From Rhodocyclaceae bacterium (GTDB taxonomy: Bacteria; Pseudomonadota; Gammaproteobacteria; Burkholderiales; Rhodocyclaceae), in contig JAQTNA010000039.1 in NCBI GenBank assembly GCA_028714035.1, positions 1-37,366 of the forward strand: a DNA stretch of 37,366 bases, in the 5' to 3' direction. The notes below the pieces were generated by a model, which was not told the DNA's origin, did not search any database, and saw only the letters and a program-made list of their open reading frames with translations. This document shows positions 9,431 to 17,187 of this stretch, one piece after another. Made by a program: the position numbers and the translations under genes. Position 1 is the stretch's first letter; every line of letters begins with the position of its first letter.

Positions 9431-9768
9431 CTCGACTGGAAGATCCGGTCCAGGGACACGAACTGGGAACTCCCGCCCTCCGGCAGCGCCTGGGTATGAA
9501 ACACCCGGAACACCTTTTCCGTGAGGGAATCCGAGTTCACGAAGTCCTCATAGGCTCGGCCCAGCCATTGCTTGTAGACGGCCGCTCGGCTCGGGTCGTC
9601 GCCGGCAAGCTCGCCCAGGCGCGCCAGGTAGTCGTGGTAGCGCTGAAGGATGTGCAGGCGGTTCACCCGCACCACCGCCTCATCGTATGGAACGCCGAAA
9701 TAGTCCAGAAAATCTTCGGCGGAGCAGAGTTCCGCCAGGGCTTCGTCCAGGGTCAAGGTGTCGGTCAT
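9427..9768 (-). CDS. nifW: Nitrogenase stabilising/protective protein NifW
   Basis: This is a 113-aa NifW. Family hallmarks include LAELCSAEDFLDYFGVPYDE, VNRLHILQRYHDYL and DFVNSDSLTEKVFRVF. NifW associates with the MoFe protein and is thought to protect or assist its maturation. It lies 41 bp after nifV and overlaps nifZ by 4 bp, and is transcribed from the nifV promoter. No separate promoter is seen in the gap. Confidence 0.95.
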   Translation of the reverse strand: MTDTLTLDEALAELCSAEDFLDYFGVPYDEAVVRVNRLHILQRYHDYLARLGELAGDDPSRAAVYKQWLGRAYEDFVNSDSLTEKVFRVFHTQALPEGGSSQFVSLDRIFQSR

Positions 9769-9809
9769 GTTTTTTCTCGGTGAGGGGTGAGCGGTGAGGA
9801 GTGAGAAAA

Positions 9810-10940
9810 TTAGCCTAATGTCGTCGCAGTAAGAAAACTGCGTAGTTCGTCTTCCAGCGGCGGGCGCTTGTGTTCGGTGACGAAACGCCGCAGCACGCCC
9901 ACCAGTTCCTGGGCACGCACTTCGGTGACGGGGATGCCCAGCTGGGCGTACACCACCATCACGCCCCGGCTGCCGGAATGCTTGCCCAGGACGATGCGGT
10001 GCCGCTGGCCCACCTCCCGGGGATCAAAACCCTGATAGTTGTCGGGGTTTTTCAGAAGGCCATCCACGTGGATGCCCGCCTCGTGGGTGAAGGCACCGGC
10101 CCCTACCACGCTCTTCTGCCAGGGCACCGGCCGGCCGGAAGCCGTGGCCACCCGCTCGGACAGGGCCGGAAAGCCCTTGAGATCCACGCCGGTCGCCATA
10201 TCGTAGAGTTTGGACAGGCCCAGGACCACTTCTTCCAGGGGGGCATTGCCTGCCCGCTCGCCCAGGCCATTCACCGTGGTATTCACATGGCTGGCGCCGG
10301 CGCGGCAGGCGGCCAGGGTGTTGGCGGTGGCCAGACCCAGGTCGTCGTGGGCGTGCATCTCGATTTCCAGGCCGGTGGCGGCGCGAAGTCGAGAGATGCC
10401 CTCGAACACGCCGAAAGGCTCCATCACCCCCAGGGTGTCGGCGAAGCGTAAGCGCCTCGCTCCCGCCCTTTCCGCCACCTCCGCCAGGCGGCAGAGGAAA
10501 TCCGGGTCGGCGCGGGACGCATCCTCGCAGCCCACGCCTACCTTCAACCCCAGGTTCAGGGCCAGAGCGATGTGCCGTGGCAACTCACCCAGCAGCCAGT
10601 TCCGGTCACGCCGAAGCTTGTAGGCCAGATGCTGGTCGGAAGCCGGTACCGAGATGTCCACCCAGTGCACGCCCAGCCCGTCGCAGGCCAGCACGTCGTC
10701 GACGTTCATGCGGCTCCAGACCATGAGCCGGGCCGGCAGCCCCAAGTCCGCCACGGCCCGGATGGAATCCCGCTCCTCCTCGCCCATGGCGGGTATGCCC
10801 ACCTCCAGCTCCGGCACGCCGATGGCGGACAGCCGCCGGGCGATGTCCAGCTTCTCGTCCAGGGAAAACGCCACCCCCGCCGACTGCTCGCCGTCGCGCA
10901 AGGTGGTGTCATTGATGGTGATGAATCGTGCAGCGCCCAT
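9810..10940 (-). CDS. nifV: Homocitrate synthase NifV
   Basis: This 376-aa DRE-TIM enzyme condenses acetyl-CoA and 2-oxoglutarate to homocitrate, the organic ligand of FeMo-co. Diagnostic segments are [18 protein letters not shown] near the N-terminus, [17 protein letters not shown] with metal-binding histidines, and [21 protein letters not shown]. The [14 protein letters not shown] motif follows near residue 275. The start at 10940 has AGGAGG five nt upstream. The frame could extend to 10967, but that would cross the -12 element of the promoter. It is the first gene of nifVWZM, driven by the sigma-54 promoter at 10964 and the NifA site at 11029. Confidence 0.97.
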   Translation of the reverse strand: MGAARFITINDTTLRDGEQSAGVAFSLDEKLDIARRLSAIGVPELEVGIPAMGEEERDSIRAVADLGLPARLMVWSRMNVDDVLACDGLGVHWVDISVPASDQHLAYKLRRDRNWLLGELPRHIALALNLGLKVGVGCEDASRADPDFLCRLAEVAERAGARRLRFADTLGVMEPFGVFEGISRLRAATGLEIEMHAHDDLGLATANTLAACRAGASHVNTTVNGLGERAGNAPLEEVVLGLSKLYDMATGVDLKGFPALSERVATASGRPVPWQKSVVGAGAFTHEAGIHVDGLLKNPDNYQGFDPREVGQRHRIVLGKHSGSRGVMVVYAQLGIPVTEVRAQELVGVLRRFVTEHKRPPLEDELRSFLTATTLG

Positions 10941-10963
10941 GTCGGCCTCCTGATCCACCCGTA

Positions 10964-10978
10964 GCAAACACGGTGCCA
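10964..10978 (-). promoter_or_regulatory. sigma-54 promoter of nifVWZM
   Basis: On the minus strand this reads TGGCACCGTGTTTGC, matching TGGCACG-N4-TTGC with one change. The predicted transcript start is near 10953, leaving a short leader of about 12 nt that just holds the Shine-Dalgarno AGGAGG. Confidence 0.88.
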
Positions 10979-11028
10979 GAAATTTTTCAGCGCTATTTCA
11001 GGGGCTTGGAAACAGGGGGCGGGCGGGA

Positions 11029-11044
11029 TGTCGGAAAGACGACA
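11029..11044. promoter_or_regulatory. NifA upstream activator site for nifV
   Basis: TGTCGGAAAGACGACA is TGT-N10-ACA with near-perfect dyad TGTCG...CGACA. It is centred about 59 bp upstream of the -24 element of the nifV promoter. Confidence 0.85.
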
Positions 11045-11175
11045 AGGCTGGACCCTGGGGGCGTGGAACAGCCAGGATGGAAAGCTTTACCCGCAAATGC
11101 CGCAGACCTGGATCATGCAGGGAAACCTGATGTATTCTCATCGCCTGAGAATTTGCCGACGAAAAGGAATTTGCC

Positions 11176-11421
11176 ATGCCCCAGAACCTGGAATTTTTCA
11201 ACGGCCGCATCACCTTGAACCCTGACCTGTGCAACGGACACCCCACGGTTCGCGGCAAGCGCATTACCGTCCAGTCCATCCTGGAATACCTGTCTGCCGG
11301 TGACAGCGAAAGCGACATCCTGGACGAGTTCCCGGAACTGGAGCCAGCCGACATCCGCGCCTGCCTGATGTTTGCCAGCCAGTTGATGAACCAGCGATAC
11401 GATTGCGCCAAGGTGGCCTGA
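11176..11421 (+). CDS. DUF433 family protein, probable antitoxin
   Basis: This 81-aa protein (ITLNPDLCNGHPTVRGKRITVQSILEYLSAGDSESDILDEFP...) has the DUF433 pattern of G-P-I/V-RGTR/KITV followed by a helix-turn-helix-like stretch. DUF433 proteins commonly pair with a DUF5615 PIN-like protein as a presumed toxin-antitoxin unit, and exactly such a gene follows. AAGGAA lies 8 nt before the ATG. The stop TGA directly abuts the GTG start of the next gene. It is not nif-related by family. Confidence 0.85.
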   Translation: MPQNLEFFNGRITLNPDLCNGHPTVRGKRITVQSILEYLSAGDSESDILDEFPELEPADIRACLMFASQLMNQRYDCAKVA

Positions 11422-11763
11422 GTGCCCCGCTTCCTGATAGACGCCAACCTGCCACGACGCCTGGCGGTCTGGCAGGGTGAAGGTTTCGAATGGGTGAGCG
11501 ACCATGACGACACCTGGCCGGATTCGCAGGTCTGGGACTACGCGCGGCAGAGCGACCTGATCATCGTAACCAAGGATGCGGACTTCTCCGACAGGGCCAT
11601 GCTCTCCGACCCACCGCCGCGGGTCGTCCATTTTCGTGTCGGCAACATGCGCTTGCGGGAACTCCGTCAACGCCTGATGGATGTTTGGCCTCAGGTAATG
11701 GCGGCTGCGCCGATCCACAAACTTCTGGTCGTCAATAGCGACGCCATCGTTGGCGTCGTGTGA
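11422..11763 (+). CDS. DUF5615 family PIN-like protein, probable toxin
   Basis: The 113-aa protein begins at GTG 11422, immediately after the upstream stop. It carries FLIDANLPRRLAVW and SDLIIVTKDADFSDRAML. The DANL and TKDxDF acidic motifs are those of the DUF5615/Mut7-C-like PIN-like nuclease family. The pairing with the DUF433 gene suggests a type II toxin-antitoxin module; toxicity is inferred, not shown. The C-terminus overlaps the degenerate region that contains the higB remnant. Confidence 0.83.
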   Translation: MPRFLIDANLPRRLAVWQGEGFEWVSDHDDTWPDSQVWDYARQSDLIIVTKDADFSDRAMLSDPPPRVVHFRVGNMRLRELRQRLMDVWPQVMAAAPIHKLLVVNSDAIVGVV

Positions 11764-11782
11764 CATTGGGCGTTACCCGTAG

Positions 11783-11884
11783 CGCCAGGCTGAAAACAGG
11801 GCAAAAGGCAAGACCTGGCCCAATACTGCCTTTGCATTCGAAGGCGGGGACGCGATCCTCGTTGATTACCAGGATTACCACTGA
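11783..11884 (+). pseudogene. Remnant of a HigB/RelE-type toxin (C-terminal end only)
   Basis: The frame preceding higA ends in FAFEGGDAILVDYQDYH and a stop at 11882-11884, the typical C-terminus of HigB toxins. Upstream, an in-frame TAG (11780-11782) and the end of the DUF5615 gene leave no room for the rest of the protein. The remaining 33 codons are open, but only the last 17 or so look like HigB. The toxin is therefore truncated, probably by a deletion that joined two toxin-antitoxin loci. Confidence 0.75.
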
Positions 11885-11894
11885 GGACAGCGCC

Positions 11895-12191
11895 ATGGCA
11901 CAGATGCACAACCCGCCCCACCCCGGCGAAATCCTGCGCGAAGACATCCTGCCGGAACTCGGCTTTTCCGTATCCGAAGCAGCCCGGCAACTGGGGGTTT
12001 CCCGCGTTCAACTTTCCCGGGTGCTCCACGGCCATGTCCCCATGTCCCCCGACCTGGCCTTGCGTCTGGAACAGTGGCTGACCGGCCCGACCGCCGATGT
12101 CTGGCTGAGAATGCAGCTCGCCCACGACCTGTGGTGTGCCCGCCAGAACAACGGCCCAAGAGTAGCGCCGGCGCAACTCAAAGCGGCCTGA
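11895..12191 (+). CDS. higA: HigA family antitoxin, orphaned
   Basis: This is a 98-aa Xre/Cro-type DNA-binding protein. It begins MAQMHNPPHPGEILREDILP, followed by the HTH LGFSVSEAARQLGVSRVQLSRVLHG and DLALRLEQWLTGPTADVWLRMQ, all typical of HigA. The start at 11895 (GGACAGCGCCATGG) is chosen because the frame upstream belongs to the HigB remnant region. The distance to the HigB remnant stop is 10 bp, as in intact higBA. Since the toxin is broken, this antitoxin is either relic or active on other loci. Confidence 0.9.
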   Translation: MAQMHNPPHPGEILREDILPELGFSVSEAARQLGVSRVQLSRVLHGHVPMSPDLALRLEQWLTGPTADVWLRMQLAHDLWCARQNNGPRVAPAQLKAA

Positions 12192-12598
12192 ATTGGCCTA
12201 AGGACGCATCAAGGTCGCCGCCCATCGATGCGCCGTGTCCAACTCTGACTTAGGGACGAAATACCCTTGAGCCACGGGGAAAAAACCCGGCGCCGTCAAG
12301 AGGAAGGCCGAAAGGCAGGACGGCATGGAAATAGCCTACAGATGAGCTCTCGGCGCAGAGAATGTGTTCATGCAAGACCTGACCCCGGCGCCTGTTTTGA
12401 CCCCGGCGCCTGTTTCCCGGCGCCTGTTCTGGCGGCCATGTTCGTGAAGATCGGCGGCGAAGAGCTGACGGTAGGGCAGCCCGACCAGACCACAAGAGGC
12501 TGAGCGAGCGGGCCGAGGGTCACACACGGGCTGAGGGCCAAGCCTTAATGCCTGTCGAGAGAGAATCCTCTCCAGCCCGAGTGAGCCGCCTTGGCCAG
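12192..12598. other. Intergenic stretch without a convincing gene
   Basis: No ORF here has family similarity or a plausible start. The stretch lies between higA (plus) and tumA (minus), which converge on it. The only structure seen is the short tandem repeat at 12381-12429. It may be relic sequence from rearrangement of the toxin-antitoxin insert. Confidence 0.6.
12381..12429. repeat. Tandem 18-bp repeat, about 2.7 copies
   Basis: Units GACCCCGGCGCCTGTTTT (12381-12398) and GACCCCGGCGCCTGTTTC (12399-12416) are followed by a partial copy, ccggcgcctgtt. Each unit contains the palindrome GGCGCC. Confidence 0.85.
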
Positions 12599-12964
12599 CT
12601 ATGCTGCCCGCTTCATGAGCGGCCATAGCACGGCGATTTCGTCCCAGGGCACGAATATTTTTTCGGCCTCGTCCTTTTCGATGACCAGCCACTCCATCAT
12701 GGCCGCCACATCCTGATGCACATTGCGGTAATGGCGCCCCAGCCCTTTCGCCAGGGCGTAGATGGAGACAGGGCCGGATTTCTTCAGGGCCTCGACCAGT
12801 TCCCAACGCTTCGGCGTAAACACCTCGCTGAGTTGCGCCATGGAGTCGAAGCCGATGCCGCACATCGGCTCCACGTCGTCACCCGCGTCAATACGCCGAG
12901 CGTGTTCCAGGGAGCGAAGCTGCATCTCCTCGAAGGATTCTCCCACTCGGATTTCAAGTTTCAT
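12599..12964 (-). CDS. TumA-type antitoxin, HVO_A0114-like DNA-binding protein
   Basis: This is a 121-aa protein. The N-terminal part is MKLEIRVGESFEEMQLRSLEH, and a winged-helix region follows: LSEVFTPKRWELVEALKKSG, VSIYALAKGLGRHYRNVHQD and VAAMMEWLVIEKDEAEKIFV. This pattern is that of the HVO_A0114-type regulators that accompany TumE toxins. The ATG at 12964 overlaps the tumE stop by 11 bp, so the pair is co-transcribed toxin first. A longer frame to 13096 only runs back through tumE. Confidence 0.83.
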   Translation of the reverse strand: MKLEIRVGESFEEMQLRSLEHARRIDAGDDVEPMCGIGFDSMAQLSEVFTPKRWELVEALKKSGPVSIYALAKGLGRHYRNVHQDVAAMMEWLVIEKDEAEKIFVPWDEIAVLWPLMKRAA

Positions 12965-13244
12965 GCTTCTTCTCCTTTGCCGCCACAGCCCGCCAGAAAT
13001 CCGAGAGCAGTGTTTCCACGTTGACGAACAGGTAAGGCGACTCCCGGACACCGTCGTGCCAGTGATCGCCTTTGCCACGCTCGTTGTCGAATCCAATCAC
13101 TCGCTCACCACCGACCACGAACACGAGCCGATATTTGTAGAGATGTCGGCAAGGCGGAACGGGATCTGGTACGCGCCAAATATTGACTTCGACTACTCCA
13201 ACAGCATTGGCGCGCTTAAGCCTCTGGATCGGTATCGCCTTCAT
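12954..13244 (-). CDS. TumE family toxin (DUF6516)
   Basis: The 96-aa protein has VVEVNIWRVPDPVPPCRHLYKYRL, the strongly conserved GFDNERGKGDHWH core, and a C-terminal PYLFVNVETLLSDFW segment. These are hallmarks of the TumE/DUF6516 family, presumed toxins of type II modules paired with HVO_A0114-type antitoxins. It is the third toxin-antitoxin-type locus in the 2.1 kb between nifV and nifS. The assignment is by recalled motif and by its partner. Confidence 0.85.
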   Translation of the reverse strand: MKAIPIQRLKRANAVGVVEVNIWRVPDPVPPCRHLYKYRLVFVVGGERVIGFDNERGKGDHWHDGVRESPYLFVNVETLLSDFWRAVAAKEKKHET

Positions 13245-13434
13245 GGTGCCTATGATGCCTCACACCATGGGGCATATCAAGCCCCATGCTGATTCCCGTC
13301 AAGCCGTGCGTATTGCGCGCCCCTGCATCCCTCGTGTGCCCCTTCCTTGGTGCCCCCTCAGCCAATGAAATCCTGCCGCTGACTTCTCGGCGGCTCGGCG
13401 TTTCAAATCGCCATTTCCGGTTTCTTCAAGCCTC

Positions 13435-14652
13435 TCAGGCGTAGGCCGGGGCGAAGCTGTCTTTGGCGGCGGCCGGTCCCCCGCAGTTTCCATTATCGGT
13501 CCAGTAGGGAGAGAGCTTCCGCAACTGGGCGATGATGGCGGGGACGGCGGCGATCACGCGCTCGATCTCCTCCTCCGTGTTGTAGCGGGAGAGGGAAAAG
13601 CGGGTGGTGCCGTGGGCGGCGGTGTAGGGAATGCCCATGGCGCGCATGACGTGGCTGGGTTCCAGGCTGCCGGAGGTGCAGGCGGAACCGGAGCTGGCGG
13701 CGATGCCCATCTTGTTCAACATGAGCAGGATGGCCTCGCCCTCGATGTATTCGAAGGCGATGTTGCTGGTGTTGGGCAGGCGGTTGGCCGTATCGCCCGT
13801 GGGGAAGGCGTGGCTCACCTGGGCCAGGATGCCCGCTTCCAGCTTGTCCCGCAGGCGTTTCACCGTGGTGTTTTCCTCGGCGATGTGGGCCTGGGCCAGC
13901 TCGCAGGCACGACCCAAGGCCACGATGCCGGCGGCGTTCTCGGTACCGGCGCGACGGCCCCGTTCCTGGTGGCCACCACGCAGTAGCGGCCGGAAGCGCA
14001 CGCCCCGGCGCAGGTAGAGCACGCCTATGCCCTTGGGCGCGTGCAGCTTGTGGCCGGAGAGCGAGAGCATGTCTATCTTCGTATTCTTCAGGTCAATCCC
14101 GATCTTGCCCACGGCCTGCACCGCGTCGGTGTGGAACAGGATGCCCTTGGCGTGGGCCATCTCCGCCATGGTCTCCACCGGGAAGATCGTGCCCGTCTCG
14201 TTGTTGGCCCACATGGCCGAGACCAGCGCCACGTTGTCGTTCAGCAGCGACTTGTATTCGTCCAGGTCAATGCGTCCCTTCTTGTCTACCGCCAGTTTCT
14301 TCACCACGTAGCCGTCCTTCTCCAGCCACTCGCACAGGGTGAGGATGGCGGGGTGCTCGACGGCGGTGGTGATGACCGTGTTGCGCTCCGGCTGGGCCTT
14401 GAGCGCCGAGAGGATGGCGGTGGAGTCGGATTCCGTGCCGCAGGAGGTGAAGATGATCTCCGAGTCATGCTCGGCGCCCAGGAGGCTCTGCACCTGGGCC
14501 CGTGCGGACTTCAGCGCCTTGCCCACCTGGGCGCCGAAGGCGTGAATGGAAGAGGGATTGCCGAAGTGCTCGGTGAAGAAGGGCAGCATGGCTGCCACCA
14601 CCACCGGGTCGACCCTTGTGGTGGCATTGTTGTCCAGATAGATGGGTTCCAT
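13435..14652 (-). CDS. nifS: Cysteine desulfurase NifS
   Basis: This 405-aa PLP enzyme supplies sulfur for nitrogenase Fe-S clusters on NifU. Motifs are MEPIYLDNNATTRVDPVV at the N-terminus, NETGTIFP, the PLP lysine in SLSGHKLHAPKGIG (near residue 203), and the active-site cysteine in SSGSACTSGSLEPSHVMRAM (near 325-330). The NifS-type C-terminus (YNTEEEIERVIAAVPAIIAQLRKLSPYW) is intact. The ATG at 14652 was chosen because the upstream in-frame segment lies in a repeat element. It is transcribed with iscA and nifU, though a 128-bp repeat separates it from nifU. Confidence 0.97.
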   Translation of the reverse strand: MEPIYLDNNATTRVDPVVVAAMLPFFTEHFGNPSSIHAFGAQVGKALKSARAQVQSLLGAEHDSEIIFTSCGTESDSTAILSALKAQPERNTVITTAVEHPAILTLCEWLEKDGYVVKKLAVDKKGRIDLDEYKSLLNDNVALVSAMWANNETGTIFPVETMAEMAHAKGILFHTDAVQAVGKIGIDLKNTKIDMLSLSGHKLHAPKGIGVLYLRRGVRFRPLLRGGHQERGRRAGTENAAGIVALGRACELAQAHIAEENTTVKRLRDKLEAGILAQVSHAFPTGDTANRLPNTSNIAFEYIEGEAILLMLNKMGIAASSGSACTSGSLEPSHVMRAMGIPYTAAHGTTRFSLSRYNTEEEIERVIAAVPAIIAQLRKLSPYWTDNGNCGGPAAAKDSFAPAYA

Positions 14653-14680
14653 GTCGGGGCTCCGGGGTAACGTTTGTTTG

Positions 14681-14808
14681 AACCGCAGAGGCGCAGAGAG
14701 AATCATAGGTCGGGATTCATCCCGACAATTTCCGGCTGTCGGGTTGAAACCCGACCTACAAAACTACAAAACCTTTGGTTTCCTCTGCGTCTCTGCGCCT
14801 CTGCGGTT
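14681..14808. repeat. Inverted-repeat element (AACCGCAGAG type) with nested REP, between nifU and nifS
   Basis: The left end aaccgcagaggcgcagag and the right end ctctgcgcctctgcggtt are exact inverted repeats. Between them sits a REP pair, TAGGTCGGGATTCATCCCGA and TCGGGTTGAAACCCGACCTA. Two further elements with the same ends are at 17636 and 24245. Confidence 0.85.
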
Positions 14809-14822
14809 AAAGGGCTTTCGGA

Positions 14823-15716
14823 TCACTCCACCGGCATCAGGCTGGCCGGCAGGACCTGGACCAGTTCGCCCAGGGCTTCGATCATCTTCTGTTGCACGCC
14901 GCCCAGGGTGGCGGCTTCCATCATGCAGCCGGAGCAGGCACCCTTGAGGGTGACAAAGATCTTCTTGCCCTGCACTTCCACCAGGTCCACGTCGCCATGG
15001 TCGCGCCTGAGCATGGGGCGCACGGACTCCAGCACTTCCTCGATGATCTTGATGCGCTGCACCGAGGTCAGTTTCGACGGCTTGGGCTTGGCCGTCTCGG
15101 GCGCCGCCGGGCAGACCGGGGGCGGCGAGGTTTCCCCGCCGCCGGGGCGCTCCCCCTTCACCCTGGCCAGGATTTCCTCTATGCCCTCGTGGCAGGCCGC
15201 GCAGCCGCCGCCCGCCTTGGTGTAGAAGGTGACTTCCTCGACCGTGTTCAGGTTGTTGGCCTTCACCACGTCCTCGATCATCACCGCATCCACCGCGAAG
15301 CACTTGCAGATCAGGGCGCCTTCCTCGTGATCGTCCTTCCACACCTCGCCCCGGTAGTTGGCCACCGCCGCCTGGAGCGCCTCCCGGCCCATGACCGAGC
15401 AGTGCATCTTTTCCGGCGGCAGGCCGTCCAGGTAGTCCGCGATGTCCTGGTTGGAGACCCCCAGGGCGGCATCCACGGTCATGCCCTTGATGATCTCGGT
15501 GAGGGCGGAGGACGAGGCGATGGCGGAACCGCAGCCGAAAGTCTGGAAATGGGCTTCCTCGATCACTTCCGTATCCGGATTGACCTTGAGCATGAGGCGC
15601 AGGGCGTCGCCACACTTGATGGAGCCCACGTCGCCGATGCCATTGGCCTCTTCGAGGGGCCCGGCGTTCCGCGGGTTGAAGAAGTGCTCGCGCACCTTGT
15701 CCGAGTATTCCCACAT
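14823..15716 (-). CDS. nifU: Fe-S cluster scaffold protein NifU
   Basis: This is the full three-domain NifU of 297 aa. The IscU-like N-terminal domain has cysteines C35 ([10 protein letters not shown]), C62 (FGCGSAI) and C106 (MHCSVMG). The central permanent [2Fe-2S] domain has C137-x-C139 (ICKCF) and C172-x2-C175 (GGCAACHEG). The C-terminal Nfu domain has the pair CSGC. It assembles clusters with NifS sulfur for NifH and other nif proteins. The Pro-rich linker near residue 195-215 ([17 protein letters not shown]) is typical. The start [12 protein letters not shown] is the standard one; the longer frame runs into a repeat. Confidence 0.97.
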   Translation of the reverse strand: MWEYSDKVREHFFNPRNAGPLEEANGIGDVGSIKCGDALRLMLKVNPDTEVIEEAHFQTFGCGSAIASSSALTEIIKGMTVDAALGVSNQDIADYLDGLPPEKMHCSVMGREALQAAVANYRGEVWKDDHEEGALICKCFAVDAVMIEDVVKANNLNTVEEVTFYTKAGGGCAACHEGIEEILARVKGERPGGGETSPPPVCPAAPETAKPKPSKLTSVQRIKIIEEVLESVRPMLRRDHGDVDLVEVQGKKIFVTLKGACSGCMMEAATLGGVQQKMIEALGELVQVLPASLMPVE

Positions 15717-15756
15717 GATTCTCTTTCCTTTCCTGAATTGCGCTTGGCGCCGGAAA

Positions 15757-15862
15757 CTCCCTCCCCTCCAAGGGGAGGGGTGGGGTGGGGTGGGGATGGG
15801 GGCAAAGTCTGGGGCAGGCGACCCCATCCCCCCTCCAACTCCCCAATTGATGGGGGGAGAGC
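15757..15862. repeat. Long CTCCCC/GGGGAG inverted repeat between iscA and nifU
   Basis: The outer ends ctccctcccctccaagggga and ccccaattgatggggggaga, and the inner tggggtggggatgggg/ccccatcccccctcc stretches, are complementary over much of the 106 bp. It resembles the repeats at 22354 and 33515 in composition, with flanks like ccctc(a)ccc/gggtgaggg. Confidence 0.75.
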
Positions 15863-15882
15863 ATGGATCCCCACCCTGGCTC

Positions 15883-16206
15883 TCAGGCAGAGAACGACTG
15901 GCCGCAGGAGCACTGGGCGCTGGCGTTCGGGTTGTCGAACTTGAAGCCCGTGTGGGTCAGGGTCTCGATGAAGTCAATCGTGACGTTGTCCAGTAGCGGA
16001 TGACTGGCGGGGTCCACCAGCAACTTGATGCCATCCACTTCCAGTTCCCAGTCGTCTTCTTCCCGGGTGTCTTCCAGGCGCATGCCGTATTGCAGGCCGG
16101 AACAGCCGCCGCCGGAAATGAGCAGGCGCAATCCGATGACGGGCTTTTCGGAACCGTGGATGAAACGTTGCACGGCTTTCTTGGCAGCGGGGGTGAGATG
16201 GATCAT
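15883..16206 (-). CDS. IscA-type Fe-S assembly protein of the nif system (NifIscA)
   Basis: This A-type carrier of 107 aa has the conserved cysteines in [11 protein letters not shown] (near residue 35) and the C-terminal CSCGQSF pair. It starts [16 protein letters not shown]. Such a protein is usually encoded directly upstream of nifU and transfers or stores clusters. The ATG follows AGGAGAGCC in ttcaggagagccaaaatg. It is the first gene of iscA-nifU-nifS, driven by the sigma-54 promoter at 16240. Confidence 0.94.
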   Translation of the reverse strand: MIHLTPAAKKAVQRFIHGSEKPVIGLRLLISGGGCSGLQYGMRLEDTREEDDWELEVDGIKLLVDPASHPLLDNVTIDFIETLTHTGFKFDNPNASAQCSCGQSFSA

Positions 16207-16239
16207 TTTGGCTCTCCTGAAGGTGATGGTTCATTCTCA

Positions 16240-16254
16240 GCAAGCGCCATGCCA
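16240..16254 (-). promoter_or_regulatory. sigma-54 promoter of iscA-nifU-nifS
   Basis: The minus strand reads TGGCATGGCGCTTGC, with one change from TGGCACG-N4-TTGC. The predicted start of transcription is near 16229, 23 nt before the iscA ATG. Confidence 0.88.
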
Positions 16255-16302
16255 CGCGCCGTTACCCATGCAGGCCATTGAAAATACGTGACTATTACGA
16301 AA

Positions 16303-16336
16303 CAAGCGCTTTGTCGCGTTTGCGACAAAGCGCTTG
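16303..16336. promoter_or_regulatory. NifA site within a perfect 15-bp-arm palindrome, for iscA-nifUS
   Basis: The core TGTCGCGTTTGCGACA (16312-16327) is TGT-N10-ACA. The dyad extends outward to CAAGCGCTTTGTCGC and its complement around a 4-nt GTTT centre. It is centred about 66 bp upstream of the -24 element. The long palindrome could also act as a transcript hairpin for the operon ending at 16389. Confidence 0.9.
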
Positions 16337-16360
16337 CGGAACAGGAAGCCGGCCAGGGCA

Positions 16361-16378
16361 GGCGGGCTGAAGCCCGCC
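16361..16378. terminator. Hairpin after the nifE-DUF683 operon
   Basis: GGCGGGCTGAAGCCCGCC is an 8-bp GC stem with a GA centre, 11 bp past the last stop codon (minus strand, at 16389). No T-run follows. It is of the same core type as the REP palindromes and may define the 3' end of the operon. Confidence 0.45.
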
Positions 16379-16388
16379 CCACAACGGG

Positions 16389-16604
16389 TCAGGCGTCGCC
16401 ATCCCGGGCCGCCGTCAGCCGGGTATTGGCATCAAACCACGCCTGGCAGGCATCGAACGTGGATTGGGCGATGCTCGGGATTTCCTGGTAGCCGGCCGGC
16501 AGCCGTTCCTCCACCAGGTCGTGGAGTTGTCCGGCCCACTCGGCAGCGATGCGTTTGAGCTTTCTGACCTCCCGCTCCAGGTTCTTCAGTTCTTCGTCTG
16601 TCAT
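16389..16604 (-). CDS. CCE_0567-type small metalloprotein (DUF683), NifX-associated
   Basis: This 71-aa, mostly helical protein begins MTDEELKNLEREVRKLKRIA, continues WAGQLHDLVEERLPAGYQEI and ends in an Ala-rich helix. The heptad-like start and the LHDLVEE-LP-GY-EI pattern are those of the small DUF683 (CCE_0567) family, encoded next to nifX and DUF269 in many nif clusters. An in-frame start at 16631 would add nine residues; 16604 is preferred because it gives the usual MTDEEL/MTVEEL N-terminus. Function is unknown; metal binding has been reported for the family. Confidence 0.85.
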   Translation of the reverse strand: MTDEELKNLEREVRKLKRIAAEWAGQLHDLVEERLPAGYQEIPSIAQSTFDACQAWFDANTRLTAARDGDA

Positions 16605-16637
16605 TTGAACCCCTTTCCCGCCAGAAGGCACAGCCCC

Positions 16638-16702
16638 GTAGGTCGGGTTTCAACCCGACATGGGCGCCTTGGATGTTCTTGTCGGGCTGAAGCCCGACCT
16701 AC
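16638..16702. repeat. Paired REP elements (GTAGGTCGGGTT) before DUF683
   Basis: GTAGGTCGGGTTTCAACCCG on the left and TCGGGCTGAAGCCCGACCTA on the right form an inverted pair around the spacer atgggcgccttggatgttct. The spacer recurs, inverted and slightly diverged, in the element at 27241. Confidence 0.88.
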
Positions 16703-16719
16703 TGATTCCAGCGGCTCCC

Positions 16720-17187
16720 TTACAATCCGGCCACCACCGGATACTCGCCGATGCGGCCGATGGCCACGGTGAGCATCTTGTCGGCTTCGGTCTTCATCTT
16801 GGAGAGGCTCTCGAAGCCGAAGCGATGCACGTCCCGCAGGGTCCGGTCCAGGGCCACCAGCTTGCCCACGGTGATGAGGACGCGGCCGAAACCTTCGTGG
16901 GTGAGGTGCACCATGGGCACCGCCATCAGTCCGCACTCCTTTTCGATGAGCACGGCAACGGCGTTGTAGAAGGCCTTCACCCGGGCCAGGGTCTCCTCGT
17001 CAGGGTCGCCGATCAGGGGAATCTTCGCCTTCCTTTCCTTGGTCAGGACGTAGGGATCGAGGATTTTCTCCGGCGTCCAGCCGTTGTAGCTGCCGTAGGT
17101 GTCCAGCGCCCGCATCTGGCGCACCATCTCCTTGATGAAATCGGTATCCAGGATCGGGTCTCTTGCGACGGTGGCTTCAGTGCTCAT
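16720..17187 (-). CDS. NifX-associated nitrogen fixation protein (DUF269)
   Basis: The 155-aa protein has DTDFIKEMVRQMRALDTYGSYN, GWTPEKILDPYVLTKERKAKIP and a C-terminal DVHRFGFESLSKMKTEADKM. It is the DUF269 protein found beside nifX in most Mo-nitrogenase clusters. The role is not established; the context suggests FeMo-co biosynthesis or handling. It overlaps the upstream RseC-like gene by 11 bp and precedes the small DUF683 gene, the usual order. Confidence 0.93.
   Translation of the reverse strand: MSTEATVARDPILDTDFIKEMVRQMRALDTYGSYNGWTPEKILDPYVLTKERKAKIPLIGDPDEETLARVKAFYNAVAVLIEKECGLMAVPMVHLTHEGFGRVLITVGKLVALDRTLRDVHRFGFESLSKMKTEADKMLTVAIGRIGEYPVVAGL

Noticed and set aside
12336-12863. 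175-codon minus-strand ORF next to tumA
   Set aside because: Much of it is an alternative frame of tumA. Its sequence has no recognisable motif and the start is unsupported.
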